This document shows positions 28,401-35,115 of a DNA stretch of 64,000 bases, piece by piece. Every line of letters starts with the position of its first letter. Positions within the stretch are counted from its first letter, which is position 1. The stretch lies in the NCBI GenBank assembly GCA_001298545.1, contig LJCX01000031.1, positions 434,001 to 498,000 on the forward strand, in the 5' to 3' direction. The translations under genes were made by a program, and so were the position numbers. This DNA comes from Actinobacteria bacterium OV320 (GTDB lineage Bacteria > Actinomycetota > Actinomycetes > Streptomycetales > Streptomycetaceae). The notes below the pieces were generated by a model. That model had not been told where the DNA came from, ran no database searches, and saw nothing but the letters and a program-made list of their open reading frames with translations.

Positions 28401-30290
28401 GAGCGCACCCTGTACCTCGGCGAAGCGACGATCTCGGTCAACGCGGCCGGCGGTCCCGCCTACACCGAGCGCTACTACTCCCAGGCCGGCGCGCCGACCG
28501 TGATGCGCCACGCGCAGGGCACGGGTGCGGCGGAGCTGTCCGTCCAGGTCACCGACCAGAACGGCACGGCGTACGCCAACGTGGCGCTGGCGTCGGGCAA
28601 CAAGGTCAAGTTCTCGAAGACGGACGCCTTCGGCGTGGAGCGGTCCGAGGCCACGACCTGGCGTTCCCACCAGAGTTACGTCGGGGGCGACGACGACACG
28701 AGCGGTGGCCTGGTCCACCTGGGCGCTCGTGAGTACGACCCGTCGACCGGCCGATTCCTCTCCGCCGACCCGATCCTGGACCTGGCCGACCCGGTTCAGA
28801 TGAACGGCTACGTCTACTGCGAGAACAACCCGGTCACCTACGCCGACCCGTCGGGTCTCGCGTCGGACGGCGGAAGCTCGGAGTACGGCGGTCCCTCGGC
28901 GTCGGAGGAGGCGTCGGCGAAGAAGACGCTGGGCACGACGGTGGCGGATGTGATCCTGTCCATCGGCTGGGCGGCTCTGAAGGAGTTCGTCGGCTGGGAC
29001 AGCGTGGTGGGCTGCTTCTCCCGGGGCGATGTCTGGGCGTGCGGTGAGCTCTTCCTCAACGCCATCCCGTGGACGAAGGCGTACAAGGCCTTCGGCATCG
29101 CCAAGGCCGCGGCCCGGATCGCCAAGGCGATCAACGCGCTGATGAAGGCCAAGGAGAAGGCCCGCAAGATCATCGAGCTGGCCCGCAAGGCCCGCGAGCT
29201 GGCCCGGAAGGCGGCCGCGGCGAAGAAGAAGGCGGCCGCGCTGGCGGCACAGCTGAAGAAGAAGGCGAAGGAAGCGGCGACCCGGCAGGCCAAGAAGGCC
29301 GCGCAGAAGACGGGCAACGCGATCCAGAAGGCGCGCAAGGCGGCGGCGAAGAAGGCGGAGCCGAAACCGCGGCAGGCGAAGGCGGCGAAGGGCAAGGACG
29401 AGCCGTCCGGCGACGGTGGAGGGGGCAGCTGCCCGGCGAAGGAGGCCAACAGCTTCGTCCCCGGCACCCTCGTCCTGATGGCCGACGGCACCACCAAGCC
29501 GATCGAGGACGTCGAGAACGGCGACAAGGTCGTGGCGACGGACCCGGAGACCGGCGAGACCGCCGTCGAGACGGTCACCGCCGAGATCGTCGGCGAGGGC
29601 GTCAAGCACCTGGTCAAGGTGACCGTCGCGATCGGCGACGGAGAGCGGACCGCCCAGGTGACGGCCACCGAGGGGCACCCGTTCTGGGTCCAGGAGCTGG
29701 GCGAGTGGGTCGACGCCACGGACCTGCGGTCGGGCGAGTGGCTGCGCACCAGCGCCGGCACGTACGTCCAGGTCACGGCGGTCGAGCGGTGGACGACCCA
29801 GCGGGCCACGGTCCACAACCTCACCGTCAGCGACCTGCACACCTACTACGTGCTGGTCGGCGGGACAGCGGTTCTCGTCCACAACTGCGGGGCGCGCGTC
29901 GTCGATATGAATGGCAATGACATCGCGAATCCCGATCCGTTGGCGACGCGCCTTCTCGAGCACACGAATACGGCGCTGTCCGAGTGGGATTCCGGAATCA
30001 TCGGATACACTGAGGCCGATTTCAAGCGGATCGACCGGAACAAGAACCGGGCCAACACGATCATGGGCAATATCCTGGACAAGCGTGTCAAGGAATTGGC
30101 CGATGCCGATCCGGCCCTGAAGGAATTGTTCTCCACTCCGGGTGGCATGCCCGGACCGGACTGGGTGAATACAGGGAAGAGCGTCTCGGGTATCGGCTGG
30201 TACGACCTCACGACCAGTCGAATGTGGGGACAACATGCGTTCGACTACGGGCCCGGATACGGTCCAGGGATAGGAATCCTCTGGAGTTGA
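22491..30290 (+). CDS. RHS-repeat polymorphic toxin with ricin-B lectin insert, Hint autoprotease and C-terminal toxin
   Basis: About 2599 residues, secreted. A basic signal peptide (about 35-62) leads to a long N-terminal shell region and then many RHS/YD repeats (TYTYDALGR, AYDGLGR, AYDARGR, YAYDPAGN). A ricin-B-type lectin domain is inserted at about 1822-1950 (GKCLD and QQW repeats). The RHS core ends at GAREYDPSTGRFLSADP, near 2075-2090. A Lys/Ala-rich helix (about 2200-2300) precedes a Hint domain that ends in VHN-C (about 2464-2466), the usual self-cleavage site. The released C-terminal ~134 residues contain GPDW and WYDLTT with a following W..H, resembling a nuclease toxin; this is a guess. 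Start uncertain: ATG 22491 has no clear ribosome site. The toxin-coding part is poorer in G+C. Confidence 0.88.
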   Translation: MAGTVGAGAVAVWGSLSWSGRGWRAGTRAERRRRARMRAGVVGALAVALVVGISPAAVALPPGDDRSGVDLVDLPDAEQAEGEAGGQLAELTTAEAEQPVEYDPSQVTAPVGGTATKDLTGLAPGDLVPLTQADGTALPVEVGAPEDATATEATALEGEWQVTLAGQGELATTAIEGVALTVTPPAEATGDAVIALDYTDFSELYGANWADRLSFVQYPACFLTTPDTEGCSEPTEVSTDNVVAQTGTDADGGAVFERRILATVDTEVLAAGGTSASTASTAAATGAGTVTDGVYRKSGTQEGARPATLAAATADGSGSSVLLATDSGSGSKGDFGATPLVSAGSWSAGGNSGGFTYSYALQTPSVPGGPSPSVSFGYNSQGVDGRTSASNNQPSWVGDGWEYNAGSITRTYASCRDDQTNGNNTKKTSDLCFGSYNATLTLGGTTTELVLPDGASSPYGDKWVTANDDGSRVELLRNTALDNGDADGEYWRVTTRDGTQYYFGKHKLADDWASGDPVTNSVLTAPVAGNQSDEPCYKAGDFAGSFCDQAWRWNLDYVVDTNGNAMTLWWAKETNRYAKNNKFKTPVSYDRGGYLKRIEYGLTTADPYAAPISKVTFDVDERCFKEGELACTAEGDENDNFASGDFAKNRIWYDTPADLYCASGKECYVPVPTFWSRKRLAQVTTWTQRTQGSTALSKVDSWTLQQSLPADLTDEGTALWLESITRTGYDTEGESLTLNPVQFLANSQPMPNRVKEGANDPNPAFDRLRIARVVSEYGGETVVTYKAPSGACRTGSGFPAPDANTGLCFPVFWNADPDVETTDWFNKYVVESVQELPALTGVDAITTTYDYLGDAAWALNQAEFSKKKTRTWDQWRGFARVRTYTGADSAAAYVSTKRGMTETRFFRGMDGDPLSGGGTRSVTVKDSEGVTIATDEEPFAGRVAESLTYASATADTWLTRTVDKPKAVKLAARSRSGGIPDLKAWRVLTPESLSYTRSSGAGDDKRTVRVLRTVTDYEDTYGLPTQVAEYNDWSADAAADNTDDDTCTVMSYVHNTAKHLIGLDRQTLTTAGTCAQAATATAADWIDGSRVAYDGQAYDAAPTSGNATTTWAITGAGGGWVKDGEVTYDDYGRTTSTRNAVAIANGDTAKAVTTYVPDKGQVFRITTTNELNQSETSTLEPGRGVALTDQDVNGRVTTYTYDALGRATQVWNPSRATSKSPSAKITYDTTIGQPVSITTESLTDNGDYGVSTVIYDGLGRERQKQEPAVGGGRLITDTLYGANGTIRQTNNAYYDKDDPSTVLFELESDYQVPNATLYAYDGLGRTLTETPYLNGTEVPAKASRYEYGLDSSTVINPTGAAAQRTWSDAMGRTVRVDTYTDALRAAYRSTTYTYDERGDQVEVKDAQGNLWTYAYDARGRRIESVDPDTGTTTTQYDLLNRPQLVTDENTAVYTVYDKLSRPIEQRENSATGKLLAQATYDTLIGGVGLATSQTRYTDGLAYTTAVTGYTADYQPAGQKISIPESVALSYGLQKEYAYSYEYSQSGLLEAVNLPSVGTLPAEKVVVRYNEDGLPVSTSGLAWYTAQTSYSPYGQVLRTASGENPNRVWTTNLYDEATGELTQSIVDRESTSDTTVVTGHRVNSRSYAYDPAGNVTSIADTSNSVTDRQCFTYDALGQLSEAWTAPASCTATGKTTAAAKYSDGTTNVTAANSGYWQSYTYDAMGNRKKLVEHDPGLDTTKDATTDYAYGKADGTQPHTLTGMSSTYKAESGAQVTKATTLTYDDAGNTRTRTYDGSEQALTWTWDGQVEKVSGFGENGSGAWKGLANKCLDLANAATTADTPVQLYTCNGSKAQKFRIDSASSADPSTGALKILGKCVVPKGGGTANGTLVVIADCTGAAAQQWTATSTGTLKHVTSGKCLDVPSSNSADSTDLQLNTCGTAANQQWVPDKETKYVYGGDGSRLMAISATERTLYLGEATISVNAAGGPAYTERYYSQAGAPTVMRHAQGTGAAELSVQVTDQNGTAYANVALASGNKVKFSKTDAFGVERSEATTWRSHQSYVGGDDDTSGGLVHLGAREYDPSTGRFLSADPILDLADPVQMNGYVYCENNPVTYADPSGLASDGGSSEYGGPSASEEASAKKTLGTTVADVILSIGWAALKEFVGWDSVVGCFSRGDVWACGELFLNAIPWTKAYKAFGIAKAAARIAKAINALMKAKEKARKIIELARKARELARKAAAAKKKAAALAAQLKKKAKEAATRQAKKAAQKTGNAIQKARKAAAKKAEPKPRQAKAAKGKDEPSGDGGGGSCPAKEANSFVPGTLVLMADGTTKPIEDVENGDKVVATDPETGETAVETVTAEIVGEGVKHLVKVTVAIGDGERTAQVTATEGHPFWVQELGEWVDATDLRSGEWLRTSAGTYVQVTAVERWTTQRATVHNLTVSDLHTYYVLVGGTAVLVHNCGARVVDMNGNDIANPDPLATRLLEHTNTALSEWDSGIIGYTEADFKRIDRNKNRANTIMGNILDKRVKELADADPALKELFSTPGGMPGPDWVNTGKSVSGIGWYDLTTSRMWGQHAFDYGPGYGPGIGILWS

Positions 30291-30321
30291 CCCGGTTTCC
30301 CGAAGGCGAAGGAAGAGCGGC

Positions 30322-30750
30322 ATGAGCAATATCGTGAAGTTTTTCGTGGCGGCACCGTCGGATGCGACCGATGCGTTGACGCATGGACCGGGTGCATCGC
30401 TCCGATCGATTGTGTTCGGGAATTTCGACGCAGAGGAAGCGCTGCTGAACTGGGAGGCGCATCTCACGGGCAGCACGTTCGACGAGCTTCTCGACCGGGA
30501 TATTCCGGAGGTCTTCGCCGAGGAGGAAGACGGTGCCACCGTTTTCCTCCTGTCGGACGGTCTCCTGGCGGAGCTCGCCGGCAGCCCGAGTTCGCGGATC
30601 GGTGAAACGGCCAATTGGTGGGCGGCCAAGACGGCGGAGGACGGGTTCCCGATCGACGCGTTCGTCGCCCTGCGGATCCTCGAGGATCTCGTCCGGCTGA
30701 TCCGTGAGGAGAGGCCGTCCGGGGAGAGTGTCTACTGCTGGACGGCCTGA
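30322..30750 (+). CDS. Probable immunity protein for the RHS toxin
   Basis: A 142-residue acidic cytosolic protein, starting 31 bp after the toxin stop with a good GGAAGAG site. I do not recognise the family. Position and size, lack of export signals, acidic composition, and a G+C content as low as that of the toxin tip all fit a cognate immunity protein that protects the producer and siblings. The sequence has a Trp-containing middle (ETANWWAAK) and ends in YCWTA. The stop lies within a short GACGGCCT direct repeat. Function is inferred from context only. Confidence 0.65.
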   Translation: MSNIVKFFVAAPSDATDALTHGPGASLRSIVFGNFDAEEALLNWEAHLTGSTFDELLDRDIPEVFAEEEDGATVFLLSDGLLAELAGSPSSRIGETANWWAAKTAEDGFPIDAFVALRILEDLVRLIREERPSGESVYCWTA

Positions 30751-30812
30751 CGGCCTGACGGCCTGCATGGTCCCGTGCGTGGGGCCTGTTCGACGAGAGC
30801 GGAGGGGTGGGC

Positions 30813-31460
30813 GTGCGTCGCCTGTGGGGAAGTGCGGTGCTGGCACTGTGCGCGCTGGTGTCGGCGTGTGACGTGGCGAGCGGGGGCACCGGCGGCGAGG
30901 ACGGTCTACTGAAGCCCACCGCCCAGCCAGGGGCCACCGCGCGGGCCGGCGGCCTCGGCAGCGCGGCGCTGGTCTCGCGTGACACGAACGGCTTCACCGT
31001 GTCCACGCCGGACGACGCCCGCAAGGTGCGGGTCACGCAGGACGCCTGTGCTCCGCTGGCCTACGCCCTGTCGGGCACGGCTGTCGGCAAGCCGGCCACC
31101 ACGGTCGTGCGGACGGCCACCGGCGAGGGCGCCGAGGTCACCGTCGTCCTCGCCGCGTACGCGTCCGACGAGGCCCAGCAGGCGATGGACGCGATCGCCA
31201 CCGCCCTCGAAGAGTGTGCGACCGGCTTCACGGCCACCGTCGACGGCGACGAACACAAGGTCGGCAAGGTCGCCGCGGAACTCGCCCCCGAGGGCGTGGA
31301 CCAGGCGATGGGCGTGGGCGCGACGGTGACCCGGTCCGGCAGGGCGACCCCGGCCAAGGCCGTGATCCTCCGCTCCGGCAACGCGATCGCCTACCTCAGC
31401 GGCACCCCGTCGATCCCGGCCACGGTCCTGGACGCCCAGTTGGTGAAGCTGCGAGGCTGA
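30813..31460 (+). CDS. Putative lipoprotein
   Basis: A 215-residue exported protein. A short signal peptide ends in the lipobox LVSAC (Cys at about 19), so it is probably lipidated and anchored outside the membrane. The mature part has no recognised domain; it reads as an alternating alpha/beta domain with two cysteines (DACAP, LEECA). The GTG at 30813 is chosen because GGAGG lies 7 bp before it; a GTG six bases earlier is too close. The gene below starts 4 bp after its stop, so the two form an operon. Confidence 0.75.
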   Translation: MRRLWGSAVLALCALVSACDVASGGTGGEDGLLKPTAQPGATARAGGLGSAALVSRDTNGFTVSTPDDARKVRVTQDACAPLAYALSGTAVGKPATTVVRTATGEGAEVTVVLAAYASDEAQQAMDAIATALEECATGFTATVDGDEHKVGKVAAELAPEGVDQAMGVGATVTRSGRATPAKAVILRSGNAIAYLSGTPSIPATVLDAQLVKLRG

Positions 31461-31464
31461 CCGC

Positions 31465-31920
31465 ATGAAGCTGCGAGCGACGGTCCGGCGGGGAGCGCGC
31501 CTCGGTGTGCTGATCGGCGCGTGGCCCGCGGGCATCGCCGGCGGCCTGTGCCTCGTGACGGCGCTCGTCTCCCTGACCGTCGGCCACGACGGCACCGCGT
31601 GGGCGCTGACGTCCGCGGGCGCGTTCGCGGTCCTGGGCAGCATGGCGGTGGGCGTCACCGTGGGCACGGCCACCGGCCTCGCCCTGGCGCTCGCACCCCG
31701 CGGTCTCCTCACCCGCCCCCCGCTGCGCGGCCTGCTGGCGGCACTCACCGCCGGACTGCCGGTGGCGGCCCTCTGGGTCGCCGCCCTGACCGGAGACGGC
31801 TACACCCTCGCGAGCTACCCGCCGTCGATCCACTTCCTCACCTGGTCGGCGACCTTGACGATCGCCCTGGTGGCGGCGGCCCGCAGTGGTGAGATCGCCG
31901 GGTACGGCACCGGACACTGA
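31465..31920 (+). CDS. Small integral membrane protein
   Basis: A 151-residue hydrophobic protein with about four membrane segments (around 13-38, 46-72, 85-105 and 125-143) and Arg-rich cytoplasmic ends. No known domain was recognised. It starts 4 bp after the lipoprotein gene with GAGG upstream, so it is probably co-expressed and may act with it at the membrane. Confidence 0.7.
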   Translation: MKLRATVRRGARLGVLIGAWPAGIAGGLCLVTALVSLTVGHDGTAWALTSAGAFAVLGSMAVGVTVGTATGLALALAPRGLLTRPPLRGLLAALTAGLPVAALWVAALTGDGYTLASYPPSIHFLTWSATLTIALVAAARSGEIAGYGTGH

Positions 31921-31996
31921 CGGACGGCGATGAGTTTCGCCGCGATCCGCGGTCAGAGATCACGACCGAACCGGCACGACACCCCGAGGACCTCAG

Positions 31997-32569
31997 ATGC
32001 GCACCCTGATCAGCACCGCTTTCATCTCGCTCGACGGCGTCGTGGAGGCCCCGGGCGGCGAGCCCGGTTACCGGAACGCCGGATGGACCTTCAAGGACGT
32101 CGAGTTCCTCCCCGAGGCCTTCGAGATCAAGGGCCGGGAGCAGACCGAGGCCGCCGCGATGCTGCTGGGCCGGGCCAGCTACGAGGCGTTCAGCCCCGTG
32201 TGGCCCGACATGGCGGACTTCGCCGACTACAAGGTGATGCCGAAGTACGTCGTCTCCACCACCCTCACCGAGGACGACCTGGTGTCGAACTGGGGCGAGA
32301 CGACGATCCTGCGCTCGCTCGACGAGGTCGCCGCGCTGAAGGAGACCGAGGGCGGCCCGATCATCGTGCACGGCAGTGCCTCCCTGAACCAGGCCCTCTC
32401 GGACGCGGGCCTGATCGACCGCTACCACCTGCTCGTCTTCCCGCTCCTGCTCGGCGCGGGCAAGCGGCTGTTCAGCGCCACGGACAAGGACACGCAGAAG
32501 CTGAAGCTCGTCGAGCACGAGGCGTACGCCAACGGCCTTCAGAAGAACGTCTTCGACGTCGTCCGCTGA
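31997..32569 (+). CDS. Dihydrofolate-reductase-like (RibD C-terminal family) reductase
   Basis: A 190-residue cytosolic NADPH-dependent reductase-like protein. The N terminus STAFISLDGVVEAPGG is the hallmark of the DHFR/RibD_C family common in Streptomyces, followed by LLGRASYEAF and the C-terminal segments IIVHGSASLNQAL and DRYHLLVFPLLLGAGKRLF. These small members are not the essential folate enzyme and their substrate is unknown. The 3' end overlaps the convergent DUF397 gene by 31 bp. Confidence 0.88.
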   Translation: MRTLISTAFISLDGVVEAPGGEPGYRNAGWTFKDVEFLPEAFEIKGREQTEAAAMLLGRASYEAFSPVWPDMADFADYKVMPKYVVSTTLTEDDLVSNWGETTILRSLDEVAALKETEGGPIIVHGSASLNQALSDAGLIDRYHLLVFPLLLGAGKRLFSATDKDTQKLKLVEHEAYANGLQKNVFDVVR

Positions 32570-32763
32570 GGTACGAGTCCGGTGCGTATCCCTGCCAGGA
32601 GGTGAGCGAGGGCGACGGGCGTGGCGGTGAGGGCCGTGTCCGGGGTGTCGCTCTCACGGAGGTGAAGGGCCACGGGGGCGGCGGAAGCGGCGAGTTCGAC
32701 GCAGGCGTTGCCCTCGGCGCCGCCCGAGAACGTGGACTTCTGCCAGTGCATGACCTGAGCCAT
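32539..32763 (-). CDS. DUF397 domain protein
   Basis: A 74-residue protein with the DUF397 signature WQKSTFSGGAEGNACVELA at its N terminus. DUF397 genes in Streptomyces almost always lie beside an XRE/DUF5753 regulator, as here (10 bp away, same strand), and can modulate that regulator in BldB/WhiJ-type modules. The first codons overlap nothing, but its end overlaps the convergent reductase gene. Confidence 0.88.
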   Translation of the reverse strand: MAQVMHWQKSTFSGGAEGNACVELAASAAPVALHLRESDTPDTALTATPVALAHLLAGIRTGLVPQRTTSKTFF

Positions 32764-32773
32764 GGGGTGCGCC

Positions 32774-33625
32774 TCACAGTTCCTTCGACAAGCGGTGGAC
32801 GAAATCCCGGGACGCTGCGGGGTCCAGCGTCGCCTTCTCCACCTTACGGAAAAGCGTTCGAAGCGTATTCAGGTGCGGTTCTGCGTCGATGAACGCGGTA
32901 CCGGTCGCGCCTTCCCGTAGCCCGGTGTCAAGTTGGGGAACCGGACCGCCCAGGTACATCATCGAGGCTCCGGCGCCGCCGAAGCCGTCCTGGTCGGTGG
33001 GGATGACGCGCATAGTGATGTGTGCGTGCTCGATCTGCTCCAGGACCGCCAGGAGTTGGGTGCGGGAGACGTGCCTGTCCGCCACGCGGATGCGCAGAGC
33101 GAACTCGTGGACGACTGCCTCGTACGGGGTGGGGTTGTCGTCCCCGATGACAGTGCGTCTCCGCATGCGGTGTTCCACCCTGGGGATCAGCTCGCTCTCC
33201 GGCAGTTCCGGACGCATGTACGCGAACAGGGCTCGGGCGTAGTCAGGCGTCTGGAAGAGCCCGGGGACGTAGGTGATCGCGACTTCACGCAGGAACGTCG
33301 CATGGTGCTCGGTCTCCGCCAGGTCCAGATTCACCGGGGGCAGGACTCCCCGGTACTCCTCCCACCAGCCCCGCGTGCGGTCGGTCGCCATCCCCACCAG
33401 CGCCTCGATCAACTCTTCGTCCGTACAGGCGCAGTGAGCCGCCAGCCTGCGCAGCCGCTCCTCGCTGATTCCCGAGCTTCCGGCCTCGATCTGGCTCATG
33501 TGTGCCGAGCTCGATCCGAGGAGCCCGGCCACCTCCTTGGCGGGCTTGCCTGCCGTCTCCCGGAGTTTGCGCAGTTCGGAGCCGAGACGAACCTGGCGTG
33601 CAGTGGGCTGGTTCCGCATGGTCAT
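32774..33625 (-). CDS. XRE-family helix-turn-helix regulator with DUF5753 domain
   Basis: A 283-residue DNA-binding protein. The Cro/C1-type helix-turn-helix occupies about 10-65 (RKLRETAGKPAKEVAGLLG, then SHMSQIEAG-like). The rest (about 95-275) is the actinobacterial DUF5753 domain (YVPGLFQTPDYARALF is typical). This family includes WhiJ-like developmental regulators. Two ATG codons three residues apart could be the start; the first is used. It forms a unit with DUF397 downstream and is divergent from the ATPase-fold gene upstream. Confidence 0.92.
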   Translation of the reverse strand: MTMRNQPTARQVRLGSELRKLRETAGKPAKEVAGLLGSSSAHMSQIEAGSSGISEERLRRLAAHCACTDEELIEALVGMATDRTRGWWEEYRGVLPPVNLDLAETEHHATFLREVAITYVPGLFQTPDYARALFAYMRPELPESELIPRVEHRMRRRTVIGDDNPTPYEAVVHEFALRIRVADRHVSRTQLLAVLEQIEHAHITMRVIPTDQDGFGGAGASMMYLGGPVPQLDTGLREGATGTAFIDAEPHLNTLRTLFRKVEKATLDPAASRDFVHRLSKEL

Positions 33626-33816
33626 CCGAGTAACTGCCTCTCCGGGACTCCTCGTTCGAGGGACAGATTACGGGAGGCTGTTGCGAGGGTATGAATTTCT
33701 ACCCTACCGTCGGTGACGCACCGCACACGCTTCGGAAGTGCACCGCTTCGTCCTGCCATGACGGCTGCGGCAATGCCACCGCGCGTAAATCCCCTCACGC
33801 CGCTCGGAGTTGACGC

Positions 33817-34218
33817 ATGTCCGATCCCTGGGAGTACTCCCTCTACATCCCCAGCGACCCCCGCGCCGTCACGGTCTGCCGCCGCACCCTGCGCCTGATC
33901 CTCACCCTGCACGGCCTGATCCACCTCGTGGACGCCGCGGAGCTGCTCGCCTCGGAGCTGGTCTCCAGCGCCGTACGGCACACCAAGGGCCCCGCGTGCC
34001 TGCGTCTCCGTTTCCGGGACGGGGTCCTGCAGATCGGTGCCTGGGACGCGGACCCCGAGCCGCCTGAGCCGCCGGGACGGCTGGAGGACCTGACCGGCGC
34101 CGAGAACGGCCGCGGCATGGCGTTGGTCCGGGCCTGCTCCGACCTCTGGCACTGGCAGCCGCTGTCCCGGATGGGTCACCGGGGCAAGCTCGTGTGGTGC
34201 GAGCTGGCGGTGTCATAA
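33817..34218 (+). CDS. HATPase-fold (RsbW/anti-sigma-like) protein with altered N box
   Basis: A 133-residue GHKL-fold protein, the usual third member of XRE/DUF397 modules. The N box reads ELVSSAVRHT; the metal-binding Asn of the usual ELVTNAVRH is replaced by Ser. G-box elements remain (WDADPEPPEP and GRGMALV). It may bind ATP poorly and act mainly by protein contacts with a sigma factor or anti-anti-sigma factor. The ATG has GGAG upstream and the gene is divergent from the XRE regulator. Confidence 0.82.
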   Translation: MSDPWEYSLYIPSDPRAVTVCRRTLRLILTLHGLIHLVDAAELLASELVSSAVRHTKGPACLRLRFRDGVLQIGAWDADPEPPEPPGRLEDLTGAENGRGMALVRACSDLWHWQPLSRMGHRGKLVWCELAVS

Positions 34219-34321
34219 GGCTCAGTCCGTGGTGCAAAGAGGATAATCACGACATACGGTGCGTAACCGTAACGTCTCGCTCTGTAGTGGGACACGCCAT
34301 CCAGACGGAAAAGGGTACGCA

Positions 34322-34591
34322 ATGCGCAAGCTCCGCAACACCGCTCTCGTGGCCGCCATGATCGGAAGCCTCGGCATGGCCGGCGCCGGATTCGCCTCCG
34401 CCGCCGTCCACGGCGCGGACGGGGACTCCCGGGAGTGCTCCAACCACGTGGAGAACATCTCGTTCGGCCTCATCAACATCCCGAACCTGAACCTCCCGCT
34501 GCTCGGCCTCTCGTCGAACCAGGACGCGACGCAGCAGATCTGCAACAACGGGGACGACGCCATCAACGCGAACGTCGCCGACCACGAGTAG
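34322..34591 (+). CDS. Small secreted protein, remotely rodlin-like
   Basis: An 89-residue precursor with a clear signal peptide (cleavage likely after FASA, about 28). The mature ~62 residues have two cysteines (about 39 and 74), many Asn residues and a hydrophobic centre (LINIPNLNLPLLGLSSNQ). The hydrophobic-then-SSNQ-then-Cys pattern recalls the C-terminal part of rodlins, the spore-surface proteins of Streptomyces, but it is much shorter and this is only a resemblance. It is not a chaplin, since the chaplin domain motifs are absent. The ATG at 34322 has AAGGG upstream and a strong terminator follows. Confidence 0.6.
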   Translation: MRKLRNTALVAAMIGSLGMAGAGFASAAVHGADGDSRECSNHVENISFGLINIPNLNLPLLGLSSNQDATQQICNNGDDAINANVADHE

Positions 34592-34598
34592 ACGAACT

Positions 34599-34642
34599 GA
34601 GCCGGCTCCCGGACCCGACGCAACGGATCCGGGAGCCGGCTC
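34599..34642 (+). terminator. Strong terminator after the small secreted protein
   Basis: GAGCCGGCTCCCGGA and its exact complement form a 15-bp perfect stem with a 14-nt loop, starting 7 bp after the stop codon. No other gene ends here on the plus strand. Confidence 0.85.
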
Positions 34643-34671
34643 GGCTTCGTGACCTGCACCCCGGCCCGCGG

Positions 34672-35079
34672 CTACTCGCCGCGCGGGGGCTTCCCGTCCA
34701 GCGCCTCGGGCGGCAGCGTCGGGGTGACCGGCGCCACGGGCCGCAGCTTCAGCCAGGCCAGGAAGAAGATGCCCAGGGCCAGCATGGCCAGGCCGGTCCA
34801 CAGGTTGATGTTGATCCCCTGGGCCTTGTCGATCTCCGCGTCGCTGTCCGTGATGCCGGCGATCGTGACGATCACGCCGTAGACGACGAACAGGCCGCCG
34901 ATGATGCGGCGCAGGTCGAAGATGCGGGCCGCGGTCGCGGACTTCTCCTCGAGTTCCGTGACCTCACGCTGGACGTCGGCCTCGGAGTACCCCGCACGCC
35001 GCAGCCGCTCGGCCGCCTCGGCACGCTGGGCGCGCTCGGCGGATTCGGAGGGTTCGGAGGGTTCGAATTGCTCGGACAT
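34672..35079 (-). CDS. Small two-helix membrane protein following the sodium symporter
   Basis: A 135-residue protein. An acidic, helical N-terminal half (about 1-50; EAAERLRRAGYSEADV) is followed by two membrane segments (about 58-77 and 92-113) and a Pro-rich tail. No known family was recognised. It starts 36 bp after the symporter gene on the same strand with GGAGAG upstream, so it is probably in its operon and may be an accessory subunit. Confidence 0.7.
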   Translation of the reverse strand: MSEQFEPSEPSESAERAQRAEAAERLRRAGYSEADVQREVTELEEKSATAARIFDLRRIIGGLFVVYGVIVTIAGITDSDAEIDKAQGININLWTGLAMLALGIFFLAWLKLRPVAPVTPTLPPEALDGKPPRGE

Positions 35080-35115
35080 GGTCTCTCCAGTCTCCCGCGG
35101 TATTCGCGACCGGGC

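Noticed and set aside
34322..34591. Chaplin gene
   Set aside because: The chaplin domain motifs are absent; the mature sequence only vaguely recalls a rodlin tail.
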